DNA of 64,000 nt, taken from positions 1 to 64,000 of the forward strand of contig DASYZQ010000026.1 of the NCBI GenBank assembly GCA_035946175.1. Direction: 5' to 3'. Under the pieces are notes generated by a model. That model saw nothing but the letters and a program-made list of their open reading frames with translations, searched no databases and had not been told where the DNA came from. This document shows positions 16,446 through 24,883 of this stretch, in pieces (position 1 is the first letter of the stretch; every line of letters starts with the position of its first letter). The position numbers and the translations under genes are program-made. The stretch is from DASYZQ01 sp035946175 (lineage in GTDB: Bacteria; Patescibacteriota; Saccharimonadia; Saccharimonadales; UBA4665).

Positions 16446-16608
16446 TCAGAGAATACTTATGTGAAGCAGGCTGAATGGCTGAACCCATATGGATAGACAG
16501 GTCTGAATACTACATCTACAATTCAATCAGCCCAATGTTCCCCCTACACCTCTTTTGCAAGTTTCTAATCATGTCCACAATGGTTAATTGATCAAAACCA
16601 CGGCCCTC

Positions 16609-17277
16609 TCAATGTTGATCTAATAAGCGTAGGGCGTTTTCAATTAGCGTATCGCTACCGTACACCTGTGCCAATACGAGAGGGCTATAGGTTCTGGCAA
16701 GCCGAAGTATCTTGATATGGTCCGAAGTATAAGGACCAGTATTGGACTGGCGAAAAGCCATTCTTTCAGGATTAAATGTAAATTGTCCCCTCGCTCTGAG
16801 CCTCTCTCCTCTGTCGTCAACTTGTAGCTCAAGGCTACGACCAGTTAGGTCAAGCATCCGTACAGCGAACCAAAGGCGCACTATATTCAGCGGCATCTTC
16901 TGATCATTAAGAGCCATGAGTGTTTGTTGGAGTAAGTCAAAGAACCCTTGCTCTACACCCTCTTCAGTAGTCTTGTCTAATTTCTTAATCAATTCATACC
17001 CCAGCATCGTCCGATCCAGATCGCGAACAATGCCATCATAGTGCCTTATAAGGCGGGTCGATGTCAGTGTCCCTATATCTCCCCTGCCCTTTATAAAAGT
17101 CAGCTGGCTAACACTAAATAGTTCTATGCCCCCTGCTAGCTTAGACTTAACACGACGGACTCCTTTAGCAATTACTCGGAGCTTGCCATGATCTGGGGTC
17201 AAAAGCGTCAGTATACGATCCGCCTCCCCGTAGTCAATACGGGTAAGGATTATGCCCTCGGTCGATAGGTGGTTCAT
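16609..17277 (-). CDS. recO: DNA repair protein RecO
   Basis: RecO promotes loading of RecA on SSB-coated DNA and strand annealing in the RecFOR pathway. The N-terminal OB fold (about 1-80) contains TEGIILTRIDYGEADRIL and GKLRVIAKGVRRVKSKL, both typical. The C-terminal helical domain has no cysteines at all, so the Cys4 zinc site of many RecO proteins is missing. ATG 17277 lies 8 nt after the stop of the receiver gene. An upstream in-frame start (17325) would overlap that gene and add 16 atypical residues. Confidence 0.9.
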   Translation of the reverse strand: MNHLSTEGIILTRIDYGEADRILTLLTPDHGKLRVIAKGVRRVKSKLAGGIELFSVSQLTFIKGRGDIGTLTSTRLIRHYDGIVRDLDRTMLGYELIKKLDKTTEEGVEQGFFDLLQQTLMALNDQKMPLNIVRLWFAVRMLDLTGRSLELQVDDRGERLRARGQFTFNPERMAFRQSNTGPYTSDHIKILRLARTYSPLVLAQVYGSDTLIENALRLLDQH

Positions 17278-17284
17278 TGACCCA

Positions 17285-17680
17285 TTAACCTGATTCTTGG
17301 GGAGGAAGTAACTGCTCGCGGACACTTCTCAGGAGTATCTGTAGCGTCGTCTGCGGTTTGTAATGCCAGGCGCGGATACCCAGCTGGTCATGCACTACTG
17401 ACCACGCTGAACCTAGCTGTTGAAATGGTATGTTGGTATTGGTAATGACTGGTACTATCTGCCATTCCGGATATGATCGAAACTCGTAGAGAAACTCAAG
17501 ACCGTTGTGCGCGGGCAGCTGCAGTTCCAAAACAATAAGGTCTGGCGACATGCTATCAGCTGCGTCAATAGCAGCCTGCCCTGTCGTTACATGGGAGACT
17601 TCATAGCCGGAATGGATGAACGCTTTATTATATGTAGTAGCCAGCAGCACATCAGGTTCAACGAGTAGAATATGCTTCAT
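17285..17680 (-). CDS. Degenerate response-regulator receiver domain
   Basis: A stand-alone CheY-like receiver of 131 aa with the fold pattern HILLVEPD, DLIVLELQLPAHNG, PVITNTN and HYKPQ. The position that should hold the phospho-accepting Asp is Glu52 (LEL instead of LDL), while the conserved Thr80 and Lys108 remain. Glu at this site often mimics the phosphorylated state, so it may be constitutively on. It directly follows a histidine-kinase-like gene that also lacks its key residue. The start is ATG 17680, with GGAG six nt upstream. Confidence 0.82.
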   Translation of the reverse strand: MKHILLVEPDVLLATTYNKAFIHSGYEVSHVTTGQAAIDAADSMSPDLIVLELQLPAHNGLEFLYEFRSYPEWQIVPVITNTNIPFQQLGSAWSVVHDQLGIRAWHYKPQTTLQILLRSVREQLLPPQESG

Positions 17681-17691
17681 AAATAACTCCA

Positions 17692-18432
17692 CTACACCAA
17701 AGATAACTGGGGGCTGGACCGTAATACTGTTACAAGACCACGCTGTCTACGGTAACGGCCAACTCGAAGGCGAGTATCCATGGCCTGCAGAATAGTATCA
17801 GCAACAAATATGCCCGCACCGCTTCCAGCGCTCATCATAGTAAACGGCTGACGGGCGCGACCACATAGTTCCAGCGCTTGCTTCCAGTGCACCGCTTGTA
17901 ATTCTTCGTAGTTACTGTACATGCCGGCGGTAATGCCATAACCACTCCGGCTGGCTGCCAGTGTCAGACGAGCCGATTTAGTATGGGCCGCTTGTGCCTC
18001 GATAAGCTCCTGACCCAAGCTCATGAAGACAGCCCTGAGTCCAGCCCGATGGCCAAGAACCGGGCCATATTTACCAGTGATTTCAAGTTCAATAACAACC
18101 CTATATTGCTTAGCAAATCCTTCGAGTGCATGGGCTACTTCAGTAAGAACCGAACTGATCGATACTGGCTCCAGAGCGAGTGACGCTTGGTCGCGCAGTA
18201 GTTCTAGCCCAAGCATATAGCCATCAACAAGTGTTAATGCTGCCATCGCCTGCGCATGTATAGCGCTCAGTTCAGCCATTCCTATACGATCAGTGAGCTG
18301 CGCCAATTCAGATGCCCGAGCAATATTCGATAGAGGCAACTTGAGTTGTTCAGCAACAGACGTCAAGAGCTCGTTTGCCGGTACAGTTGCCGATAACGTT
18401 CGCACGTTCTTGAAACCCTCATTTCTACCCAT
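17692..18432 (-). CDS. Histidine-kinase-like protein without the phospho-accepting histidine
   Basis: 246 aa, cytoplasmic, with no sensor or membrane segment. Residues about 24-80 align with a dimerisation/phosphoacceptor helix, but the H-box reads VAEQLKLPLSNI, with Glu28 in place of His. Residues about 125-240 resemble an HATPase_c domain: a degenerate N-box (LGQELIEAQ) and a recognisable G-box (GSGAGIFVADTIL). It is probably a pseudokinase or ATP-binding scaffold for the receiver downstream. A TATACT 14 nt before ATG 18432 suggests a very short leader. The HK assignment is by pattern and moderately sure. Confidence 0.68.
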   Translation of the reverse strand: MGRNEGFKNVRTLSATVPANELLTSVAEQLKLPLSNIARASELAQLTDRIGMAELSAIHAQAMAALTLVDGYMLGLELLRDQASLALEPVSISSVLTEVAHALEGFAKQYRVVIELEITGKYGPVLGHRAGLRAVFMSLGQELIEAQAAHTKSARLTLAASRSGYGITAGMYSNYEELQAVHWKQALELCGRARQPFTMMSAGSGAGIFVADTILQAMDTRLRVGRYRRQRGLVTVLRSSPQLSLV

Positions 18433-18507
18433 CCCCAATATTACTCAGTATACACCTGACGACACGGGGATGCAGAGGATATATCGCTCAATCAAATATA
18501 TAAGCGT

Positions 18508-19176
18508 TTACGACTGGAACGTAACGTTCGGTAGCACCAGATTCGTAAAATCTGATTGAAAACCCGAGGATTCCGTCCAAAGCTCAAGCGTCATATTCAG
18601 GATGGGCACCACCACCATTGTCCCTTGTTTATTGCTAGCTATTTGGCCACTAAGGACAGAGCCGATGGCACTCGATTCTTTTGGCAGCGTATAGGGGGCA
18701 ACCTTTAATCGGCCTCCAGTTACGCTCCCATTGAACTGCTGCATGACCGTGCTGTAGCTCTGTTCTATAAGCTGAATGCGTAAGGCGTACGTATTAGTAG
18801 GATTCTGGATGTCCGGTACTGTGTTCGGATAGAAGTAACCGTTGATGGGAGTCCCGCTGGTCGGCTCGACTGCTACGTATGAACTCCAGGTTTTTGGGTA
18901 TTGCACTACGATATCAGCAAAGGAGGCGGGGCCGGTAAATGTCGCCAAGGGGTACTTGGCCGCCTTGGCATACTGTTTGGCATCATTAGCCTCGGTCTGC
19001 TGCTTCACGGTAGTTACTGCCGCAGCTATTTTCTGATTCGTATGGTCTTTATAGTCTTGACGGCTGCCATATGCCCAGAACGCGAATGCGGCCAACCCGA
19101 TAAAACACAGGCTAAGTAGGATAAACGGGATAAGGAGCGTATTCAGTACACCACGCTGCGAGTCCATACCGCTCAT
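18508..19176 (-). CDS. Membrane-anchored hypothetical protein, 222 aa
   Basis: One N-terminal membrane helix (LLIPFILLSLCFIGLAAFAFWAYG, about 14-37, given here in part: FILLSLCFIGLAAFAFW), then a charged coiled segment and an outer domain of about 150 residues with beta-rich motifs (FADIVVQYPKTW, GTMVVVPILNMTLEL). Likely exported and membrane-tethered. The YPKTW pattern is seen in PsbP-like and other surface proteins, but I cannot place it in a family. It lies between a methyltransferase gene and the kinase-like gene, all on the minus strand. Confidence 0.65.
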   Translation of the reverse strand: MSGMDSQRGVLNTLLIPFILLSLCFIGLAAFAFWAYGSRQDYKDHTNQKIAAAVTTVKQQTEANDAKQYAKAAKYPLATFTGPASFADIVVQYPKTWSSYVAVEPTSGTPINGYFYPNTVPDIQNPTNTYALRIQLIEQSYSTVMQQFNGSVTGGRLKVAPYTLPKESSAIGSVLSGQIASNKQGTMVVVPILNMTLELWTESSGFQSDFTNLVLPNVTFQS

Positions 19177-19221
19177 GGTAACTCACCGAGGTGTCAACTG
19201 GCAAGTCGTTCATATTTAATA

Positions 19222-19710
19222 TCAATCGTAGCTATACAAAAACACGCCGCCTGCGCTTTGAGAGATGTGCTTCCCGGGGATACGAAATGCAAAACTAGCC
19301 AAATTAAGTGGCCCCTCGTGCCAGTGCATAACCTGATTATCTAATCTGGTCATCTGTCGCTGTATCATGAATGTAAATATGCCATCAGCCGGTGGCCACG
19401 AACGATGCCAATAGCTCCCCCAAAGAATGTGAACTTGCCGACGGTATCGCCAGGTGACCAGACGGGAGATTAATACTAATAGGGGGTTAATCTCTATACC
19501 GACAACCTGCAAGCCCTGCTGGGCAGCAAGCCGGGCTACCCTACCGTCTCCCGAACCCAGTTCTAAGAGCGTTTGGCCTGGTTTAAGGCTCAATAGATTA
19601 AGTGCGGTGACCGCCTGGAGATGCATCGTTGGCAAATAGGGCGGACCAAAGAAGATACTCACACAGAATAAGGTAGTAATGGTTACGGCTATAATGAGCA
19701 GTGTCACCAT
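19222..19710 (-). CDS. Membrane-anchored class I SAM-dependent methyltransferase
   Basis: An N-terminal hydrophobic helix (about 2-22) is followed by a Rossmann methyltransferase core. The SAM motif I is LLELGSGDGRVARLAAQQG and motif II ends in VVGIEINPLL. At 162 aa the protein is short and seems to lack the usual C-terminal substrate region. The substrate is unknown; similar single-helix methyltransferases are common beside membrane genes. An AAAGG ribosome site precedes the ATG, 10 nt after xseB ends. Confidence 0.8.
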   Translation of the reverse strand: MVTLLIIAVTITTLFCVSIFFGPPYLPTMHLQAVTALNLLSLKPGQTLLELGSGDGRVARLAAQQGLQVVGIEINPLLVLISRLVTWRYRRQVHILWGSYWHRSWPPADGIFTFMIQRQMTRLDNQVMHWHEGPLNLASFAFRIPGKHISQSAGGVFLYSYD

Positions 19711-19720
19711 ATCTACGCCT

Positions 19721-19924
19721 TTAGCGAACTGGCATATTAGCCTTCAGTATTTCGAGCTTGTTCTCAGTCTGCTGCAATCTCTCTTGCAGCTGTTCGACCA
19801 AATCTAGACCTTTCTTATAAAGCCGCATGGCCTCGTCAACATGCACATCAGACGCTTGCAATTCGGCCAGAACCTCATCAAGCTTGGTACTTAGGGTTTG
19901 GTAGTCAATTTGCTTCTTTACCAT
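19721..19924 (-). CDS. xseB: Exodeoxyribonuclease VII small subunit
   Basis: 67-residue helical protein with the family pattern YQTLSTKLDEVLAELQ, DEAMRLYKKGLDLVEQLQ and a C-terminal coiled coil. XseB binds the large subunit XseA to form ExoVII, a metal-independent single-strand exonuclease. Its start overlaps the end of xseA by 20 nt, so translation is probably coupled. Confidence 0.93.
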   Translation of the reverse strand: MVKKQIDYQTLSTKLDEVLAELQASDVHVDEAMRLYKKGLDLVEQLQERLQQTENKLEILKANMPVR

Positions 19925-21047
19925 AAAATACGTTCATTGTGACCTGTTTTACTATTGTCAGTACGTCAGCGTCGATAAGCTGCATCGTCAGTTCATCGTC
20001 TGTATACACCTCTTGGCCGCTAGATACTATGTTACTCCCCTTACGAACAAGAGCATAGCCACGGCGTAATGCTGCTTGTGGATTAAAGGCTTGCAGTAAA
20101 TGATTGCGTTGCTCTAGTTGCCGGTGGGCCTGGGCTATTTGTTGCAGTATTGCCTCATCGAGCCCAGCCCGCTGTTCCTCGAGTTGAATCTTGGAATGCT
20201 CCATGCGCATATGTACGAACTGGGACAAATGGCGGAAGCGTGTCTCAAGTTCAGACAGTAGGGCCTTCCTATCCGGGACAATTAGTTCTGCAGCATTACT
20301 TGGCGTACTACCTCTTAAGTCTGCTGCCAACTCCGCAAGACTAATGTCGACCTCATGACCGATGGCTACAAGTGTCGGAATACGGCTACGCGCCACAGCA
20401 CGGGTGACCTGCTCAGTGCTGAAGGCTTGTAGATCTTCAGCACTGCCACCACCCCGAGTTAGCACAATAATTTCAGGTGGTGTTGCCTGTTGATTAAATA
20501 CATCAAGCGCCGTGGTGATTTGCTCAGCGGCCGCCTGGCCCTGCACTTGGACATCTATAAGGGTTATCTCCATACCCCCCCACCGAGCATTAATAACTTT
20601 TATAAAATCTCGAAAGGCCGCTGATTCCGCGGACGTAATAAGGCCGATAGACTGCGGAGGATATGGCAACGTCCGTTTTCGGTCTGCATCGAATAGGCCT
20701 TCTCCGGCCAACTTTGCCTGCAGTAGTGTCCTAGCCCTTTTAATAGAACCCTGCCCCGATGGCTGTATATGTGCGACTGTCACACTGAAACCATAGAGTG
20801 GATGAAGTCGCGGCATGCCTTTAACCTGAAGCAACATGCCATCTTCCAACGGTCCAGGCAACTGATAGATTGAACCGAAGAATCTGACGATTGCGTTTTC
20901 ATCCTTCAGGTCAAAATATATCCATCTGCTCTTGCTGATTCGAAAATTTGCCAGCTCTCCTACGATAGTGACGCTCGGATAGGCATATTCAATAGTTTGA
21001 TTGAAGACAGCAATGAAATCACTGACCGAAAGAATAAGATCAGTCAT
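19905..21047 (-). CDS. xseA: Exodeoxyribonuclease VII large subunit
   Basis: Catalytic subunit of ExoVII. The N-terminal OB-fold (about 1-95) shows TIVGELANFRISKSRWIYFDLKD (about 25-47). The catalytic domain has IGLITSAESAAFRDF, VLTRGGGSAEDLQAFS and IGHEVDISLAELAADLRGST, then a coiled-coil stretch and the RGYALVRK segment. 380 aa from ATG 21047, which overlaps the upstream gene's stop by 8 nt. A longer frame to 21113 adds 22 residues unlike the family. It is in an operon with xseB. Confidence 0.95.
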   Translation of the reverse strand: MTDLILSVSDFIAVFNQTIEYAYPSVTIVGELANFRISKSRWIYFDLKDENAIVRFFGSIYQLPGPLEDGMLLQVKGMPRLHPLYGFSVTVAHIQPSGQGSIKRARTLLQAKLAGEGLFDADRKRTLPYPPQSIGLITSAESAAFRDFIKVINARWGGMEITLIDVQVQGQAAAEQITTALDVFNQQATPPEIIVLTRGGGSAEDLQAFSTEQVTRAVARSRIPTLVAIGHEVDISLAELAADLRGSTPSNAAELIVPDRKALLSELETRFRHLSQFVHMRMEHSKIQLEEQRAGLDEAILQQIAQAHRQLEQRNHLLQAFNPQAALRRGYALVRKGSNIVSSGQEVYTDDELTMQLIDADVLTIVKQVTMNVFYGKEAN

Positions 21048-22089
21048 GTGCCCTATTCTCTGAACGATGCAGTGTCCGGTGATAAAAGACGTAGCCTGGA
21101 GGCAACTGTACAAGCATATTAACGACCCTATACATGATTGTCACTGGTAGGCTGAGTGCCGCTCGCACCCCCGTAGCAGCCAACACTGCCGTCATGAGTG
21201 CCTCGTAGATACCGACTCCGCCGGGTAGTACTGAAACGAGTCCAGCAAAGTTAGCGATGCCGTAAGCCAATATGACAGCACCGGGATTCACCCAGTGACC
21301 GAAGGCAATATACACCAGGTAGACCGCACCGATCTCACTAGTATTAGCTACCAGAGCCCAAACAAATGGTACTTTGAGATCACGATAGCGAGACTCGATC
21401 ATTTTATAGTTTCGGTGCAGCTCTTCGACCGTCGTACGAGCACGCACGATGTTTATCGCCTCGGGGTAACGTGGTAGGACCAATCGTACTAACCTGTTAA
21501 GTACACGCGTCAAAAAAGCAAAGGTAGCCTGAATCCGCCTCTCGTGACCAATAATCATGACAAAAGCGAAAGTGCCAATCACGAGGATAGTAGAGAGACT
21601 GGCAGCAATAAGAACGACAAAATTGCTGATATGGCCTGCCAGCACTAGACAGAGCAATCCGACTATCAATATTAGTTCAAATGAAACGAAGAATAATACC
21701 AACTTCATAATATGTACCAATGTGGCCCGGCCACCAGTCAGCTGCTTATTGCGCATCCGTACTCCGAAGTAAGATATACCCGATACGCCACCACTCGGAA
21801 AAATATTATTGACAAAGTTAAGCTCTAGCGCTGCTCTGAATAAAAACCGGTAGTCCAAGGAGCTACCAACTAGTGTAAATAGCCCCTGATAGAGTTTAGC
21901 TTGAGCATGATAATTCACCCACTCGATCGGAATAATCAAAAGTAGAATAAGAATATCAACCTTGGAAAAATTCCTAATAGTAACATCAAGTTGGTGGCGA
22001 ACGGCATACACCAGAATGATAAGAGCTACAATGGTAACGAGATTGAGTAGCAGCTTCCATCGTCGTTGTATAAAAGATGAGTTACCCAT
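21040..22089 (-). CDS. Flippase-like integral membrane protein (LPG_synthase_TM / UPF0104 family)
   Basis: 349 aa with about eight membrane helices. The conserved central motif NNIFPSGGVSGISYFG and late LPGGVGIYEALMTAV are typical of the UPF0104/AglD-like family, which is homologous to the membrane half of MprF. Members are thought to move lipids or lipid-linked sugars. The cytosolic MprF lysyl-transferase domain is absent here. It is the first gene of the run toward xseAB and is divergent from the methyltransferase at 22148. Confidence 0.85.
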   Translation of the reverse strand: MGNSSFIQRRWKLLLNLVTIVALIILVYAVRHQLDVTIRNFSKVDILILLLIIPIEWVNYHAQAKLYQGLFTLVGSSLDYRFLFRAALELNFVNNIFPSGGVSGISYFGVRMRNKQLTGGRATLVHIMKLVLFFVSFELILIVGLLCLVLAGHISNFVVLIAASLSTILVIGTFAFVMIIGHERRIQATFAFLTRVLNRLVRLVLPRYPEAINIVRARTTVEELHRNYKMIESRYRDLKVPFVWALVANTSEIGAVYLVYIAFGHWVNPGAVILAYGIANFAGLVSVLPGGVGIYEALMTAVLAATGVRAALSLPVTIMYRVVNMLVQLPPGYVFYHRTLHRSENRAHD

Positions 22090-22131
22090 ATCTGCCTCAT
22101 TATAACAGTAACCAAACTACTCCGAAGGCGG

Positions 22132-22137
22132 TATACT
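22132..22137 (+). promoter_or_regulatory. TATACT immediately upstream of the 22148 gene
   Basis: A -10-like hexamer 10 nt before the ATG with no Shine-Dalgarno between, one of several such arrangements suggesting a leaderless mRNA. Confidence 0.45.
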
Positions 22138-22147
22138 TAGATCTGTT

Positions 22148-23335
22148 ATGCTCCATCGCAGTCTCTTCATTCTTGGCCGCCAGAGCGGCATTGCTCGAGC
22201 AGAGCTCGAAAGCCTTTACGATCCAAGGCACCTTCAGCCTTTCGGTGATATCTGCGTTACAAGCGATCTCGAAACATCCAATATTGACTTCAGGCGTCTC
22301 GGAGGCACTATAAAGCTTGGCTCAATTCTCGGCGTAGTTGACACTATCGACCGGCAGACTATTCAGGCTGCTCTGCCGGGCTTCATTCATAACCATATCG
22401 ACCCGGCTGTGTCAGGAAAACTATCCATCGGTCTGAGTACATATGGTGTTCGAGTGACTTCAAAACAGGTCACTGCCATGGCGTTTGAACTCAAAAAGAC
22501 ACTCCGGACGGTAGGGTACTCGATACGGTTGATACCTAACCAAGAGCCAGCACTCAACACTGCCCAAGTGATCCATAATAGGCTCACAGGACACCGGGGC
22601 ATCGAACTACTCCTCGTTCAATCCGGTGGCAAGATAATTGTTGCACGCACTGAGGAGGTCCAAGACATAGTTGCATACACTAAACGGGATCAGGCCCGAC
22701 CCAAACGCGATGCATTCGTTGGGATGCTCCCGCCCAAACTTGCCCAGATTATTATTAACCTCGCTGCTGGGCCCAGCAAACCTTCGCCAAACAGCATAGT
22801 GCTTGACCCATTCTGCGGCAGTGGCGTGATTCTGCAGGAAGCGCTCCTTATGGGTTTTGGCGCATACGGCAGCGACATCGAACCGCGCATGATCGAATAT
22901 TCGCGCGAGAATCTCGAGTGGTTGGCGCAACGCAAAAAACTCGACAACTCTATGTTTGACGTCGGAGATGCTACGACCTTTCAATGGCACCATCCCTTTG
23001 CGACAGTTGCGAGCGAAACATACCTCGGAAGTGCTCTAAACACCTGGCCTTCCAGTGAAAGGCTTTCAACAATCATTCGGACCTGCAATACAATCTTGGG
23101 CAATTTTTTGCAGAATATAGCTCCACAGATACCTCGGAGCAGGCGTCTTTGCCTTGCAGTACCAACCTGGATTAATCCATCTAATGGGATAATTAAACAT
23201 CTCCCCATCCTTGACCAGATAGAGGATTTAGGATACAATCAGGTGAGTTTTCAGTACACCAAATCACGCGAAATGGTGTATTACCGGCCTGGACAACTCG
23301 TCGGGCGTGAGTTATTAGTACTGACCAGAAGATAA
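22148..23335 (+). CDS. Trm11/TrmG10-like RNA methyltransferase with altered catalytic motif
   Basis: 395 aa. The N-terminal part (about 1-165) resembles the THUMP-containing half of archaeal TrmG10/Trm11 tRNA guanine-N2 methyltransferases. Then come RDAFVGMLPPKLAQIIINLA and the SAM motif VLDPFCGSGVILQEALL (about 215-231), with GSDIEPRMIEYSREN as motif II. Where the family has DPPYG (motif IV), this protein reads ASETYLG, so the usual N-methylation residues are missing. It may methylate by another route, target another base, or have lost activity. It is followed by rpmA. Confidence 0.78.
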   Translation: MLHRSLFILGRQSGIARAELESLYDPRHLQPFGDICVTSDLETSNIDFRRLGGTIKLGSILGVVDTIDRQTIQAALPGFIHNHIDPAVSGKLSIGLSTYGVRVTSKQVTAMAFELKKTLRTVGYSIRLIPNQEPALNTAQVIHNRLTGHRGIELLLVQSGGKIIVARTEEVQDIVAYTKRDQARPKRDAFVGMLPPKLAQIIINLAAGPSKPSPNSIVLDPFCGSGVILQEALLMGFGAYGSDIEPRMIEYSRENLEWLAQRKKLDNSMFDVGDATTFQWHHPFATVASETYLGSALNTWPSSERLSTIIRTCNTILGNFLQNIAPQIPRSRRLCLAVPTWINPSNGIIKHLPILDQIEDLGYNQVSFQYTKSREMVYYRPGQLVGRELLVLTRR

Positions 23336-23348
23336 GGATTGAATTGTC

Positions 23349-23621
23349 ATGTCACATGTAAAAGCAGGCGCGACAGCTAAAAACGTTCACGACAGCCCCG
23401 GGCAACGACTCGGCGTGAAGCTTTTTGGTGGTCAAAAGGTCAAAACTGGTCAGATTATCGTTCGACAGGTAGGGCTTACAAAAAGGGCCGGTGCAGGAAC
23501 CAAGCTTAGTCGTAATTATTCAATACATGCCGCTAAAGACGGTATGGTTGTATACCGAATTCGTAAAATCCGTCGTTTTACCGGCCATACGGTTAGGCGA
23601 ACCGAGATCACAGTAGAGTAG
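23349..23621 (+). CDS. rpmA: 50S ribosomal protein L27 (bL27)
   Basis: 90 aa with the family core DSPGQRLGVKLFGGQKVKTG and IIVRQ, GNRVG-like region VGLTKRAGAGTK. The N-terminus (MSHVKAGATAKN), which reaches the peptidyl-transferase centre, is present without a cleavable extension. It lies 13 nt after the methyltransferase gene. Its usual partner rplU is 33 kb away (56762-57067), so the rplU-rpmA pair is split. Confidence 0.95.
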   Translation: MSHVKAGATAKNVHDSPGQRLGVKLFGGQKVKTGQIIVRQVGLTKRAGAGTKLSRNYSIHAAKDGMVVYRIRKIRRFTGHTVRRTEITVE

Positions 23622-23763
23622 CCCTACACTCCGTCTTCAAATGTACGATCAAGTTCACAAACCTTAGCCGTCGTTAGTGTTTTGCCCTACTCCTTTCTCT
23701 GTTGTTTTGTGGAGTTAACGTCTTTAGATTTTTTGTCGCTACTCTATAATAGATAGTGATTGA

Positions 23764-23985
23764 TCATCCTTCAGCAGTCAATGGAGGAGTATCCCCTGAT
23801 GGGCTAGGTTGCGGAGGGGGTGGTGCAGCAAACTCGGCGTTAGTGTCGGTACTCGTCGAGGTAACCTCTGATGATTTCGACGTGGCGCTTTGTGCTGGCC
23901 CAGCTTCAGGGGACTGGTGTGTGGTGGGTGCTGCCGACTCTGCAGTAGTATGTCTGCGAGCTTCTCTTTGCGCAGCCTTTGCCAT
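23764..23985 (-). CDS. Small Pro/Ser/Thr/Ala-rich hypothetical protein
   Basis: From ATG 23985, 73 residues: a basic start (AKAAQREARRHTT) then low-complexity Ser/Thr/Ala ending in a proline run (APPPPQPSPSGDTPP). Likely disordered. GAGGAG lies 12 nt upstream; a GTG at 24012 is an alternative start. It begins just after the J-domain-like gene ends and may be cotranscribed with it. No function assignable. Confidence 0.45.
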   Translation of the reverse strand: MAKAAQREARRHTTAESAAPTTHQSPEAGPAQSATSKSSEVTSTSTDTNAEFAAPPPPQPSPSGDTPPLTAEG

Positions 23986-24017
23986 GGGAGTCCCCAACTC
24001 CTCATGGTACACCGCGT

Positions 24018-24824
24018 TTAGTAGTTGTGAGTTTCTTTAGTTGCTCCGCCCTTGTCCGGGTGAGCCCTCATAAATGCTTCTCGCGCAATATCAACGCGGC
24101 CTAGCACATCACCGCGTTTAATATCTTTTTCACTAGCGACTTTAGCCAAAATGCGTTGCGCCTCTGCAGTAGCCGCAGGGCTGAATGACGCTCCCTTGAA
24201 CTTAACGTCAAACGTAGGCATATAGGGTCGAGGTGGCGGAGATTGATGCCATGGTTTTTGGTTACTAAACCTTGCCTCAGGTATAGACGATTCCCGGAAG
24301 GGTGCCTGATGAGTAGCTGAATCGTAGTAATCCCTAACGATCCCACTAAAAGGTATTCTTGGCTGCCTTGGTTTTGCACTATGCCGAGAAGTAAATGGTG
24401 GAATCCGTGTTTCCGGAGAGCTGAAAGGTATAGAGAAATTGGTGGGCGAAGTTTTTTCCTGAGTAGCGCCTCGATCTCCCTGCCACCTCGTCAGTAAAAT
24501 GGTAGCTAGCTCGGGCTTTAAGTTGCCATCAAGGGTCAATGCTCCGGACACGGCCAGCAATGCACCGGCCTTATGCGTCCAATCTTGTATATCAGTATCA
24601 ATGACCCTCCTAAGTATAAGGTTACCAATCACATACATCCTGGCTAGCGCAATGTCGCTCATGGCCTCAGGAGTTAATGAGCCAGTCGCTATACCCTCAC
24701 CGGGCATTGAGACGAGAGGTGGAATATCTGCTCCGCTCGGAACGCCAGTACTGTAAGCCCATGTAGTATCTAAATAAGGCTGGCTGGCCTCAGAGTGTAG
24801 TTGCTGAGAGTACCGTTCTGTCAT
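24018..24824 (-). CDS. Hypothetical protein with C-terminal J-domain-like segment
   Basis: 268 aa, soluble. Residues about 1-110 are helical; the middle (110-205) is polar, Pro/Ser/Arg-rich and probably disordered. The last 60 residues contain a helix ending in AREAFMRAHPDKGGATKE. The HPD tripeptide in this context is the hallmark of J-domains that stimulate Hsp70 ATPase. The domain is cut short after HPDKGG, lacking most of helices III-IV. A DnaK co-chaperone role is possible but unproven. No Shine-Dalgarno is seen; a TATTAT lies about 14 nt upstream. Confidence 0.6.
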   Translation of the reverse strand: MTERYSQQLHSEASQPYLDTTWAYSTGVPSGADIPPLVSMPGEGIATGSLTPEAMSDIALARMYVIGNLILRRVIDTDIQDWTHKAGALLAVSGALTLDGNLKPELATILLTRWQGDRGATQEKTSPTNFSIPFSSPETRIPPFTSRHSAKPRQPRIPFSGIVRDYYDSATHQAPFRESSIPEARFSNQKPWHQSPPPRPYMPTFDVKFKGASFSPAATAEAQRILAKVASEKDIKRGDVLGRVDIAREAFMRAHPDKGGATKETHNY

Positions 24825-24883
24825 AAATAAACATTAACATAATAGTGCAGTATGCTCCAGGTGGTCAAGCAGCGGGTGAATGC

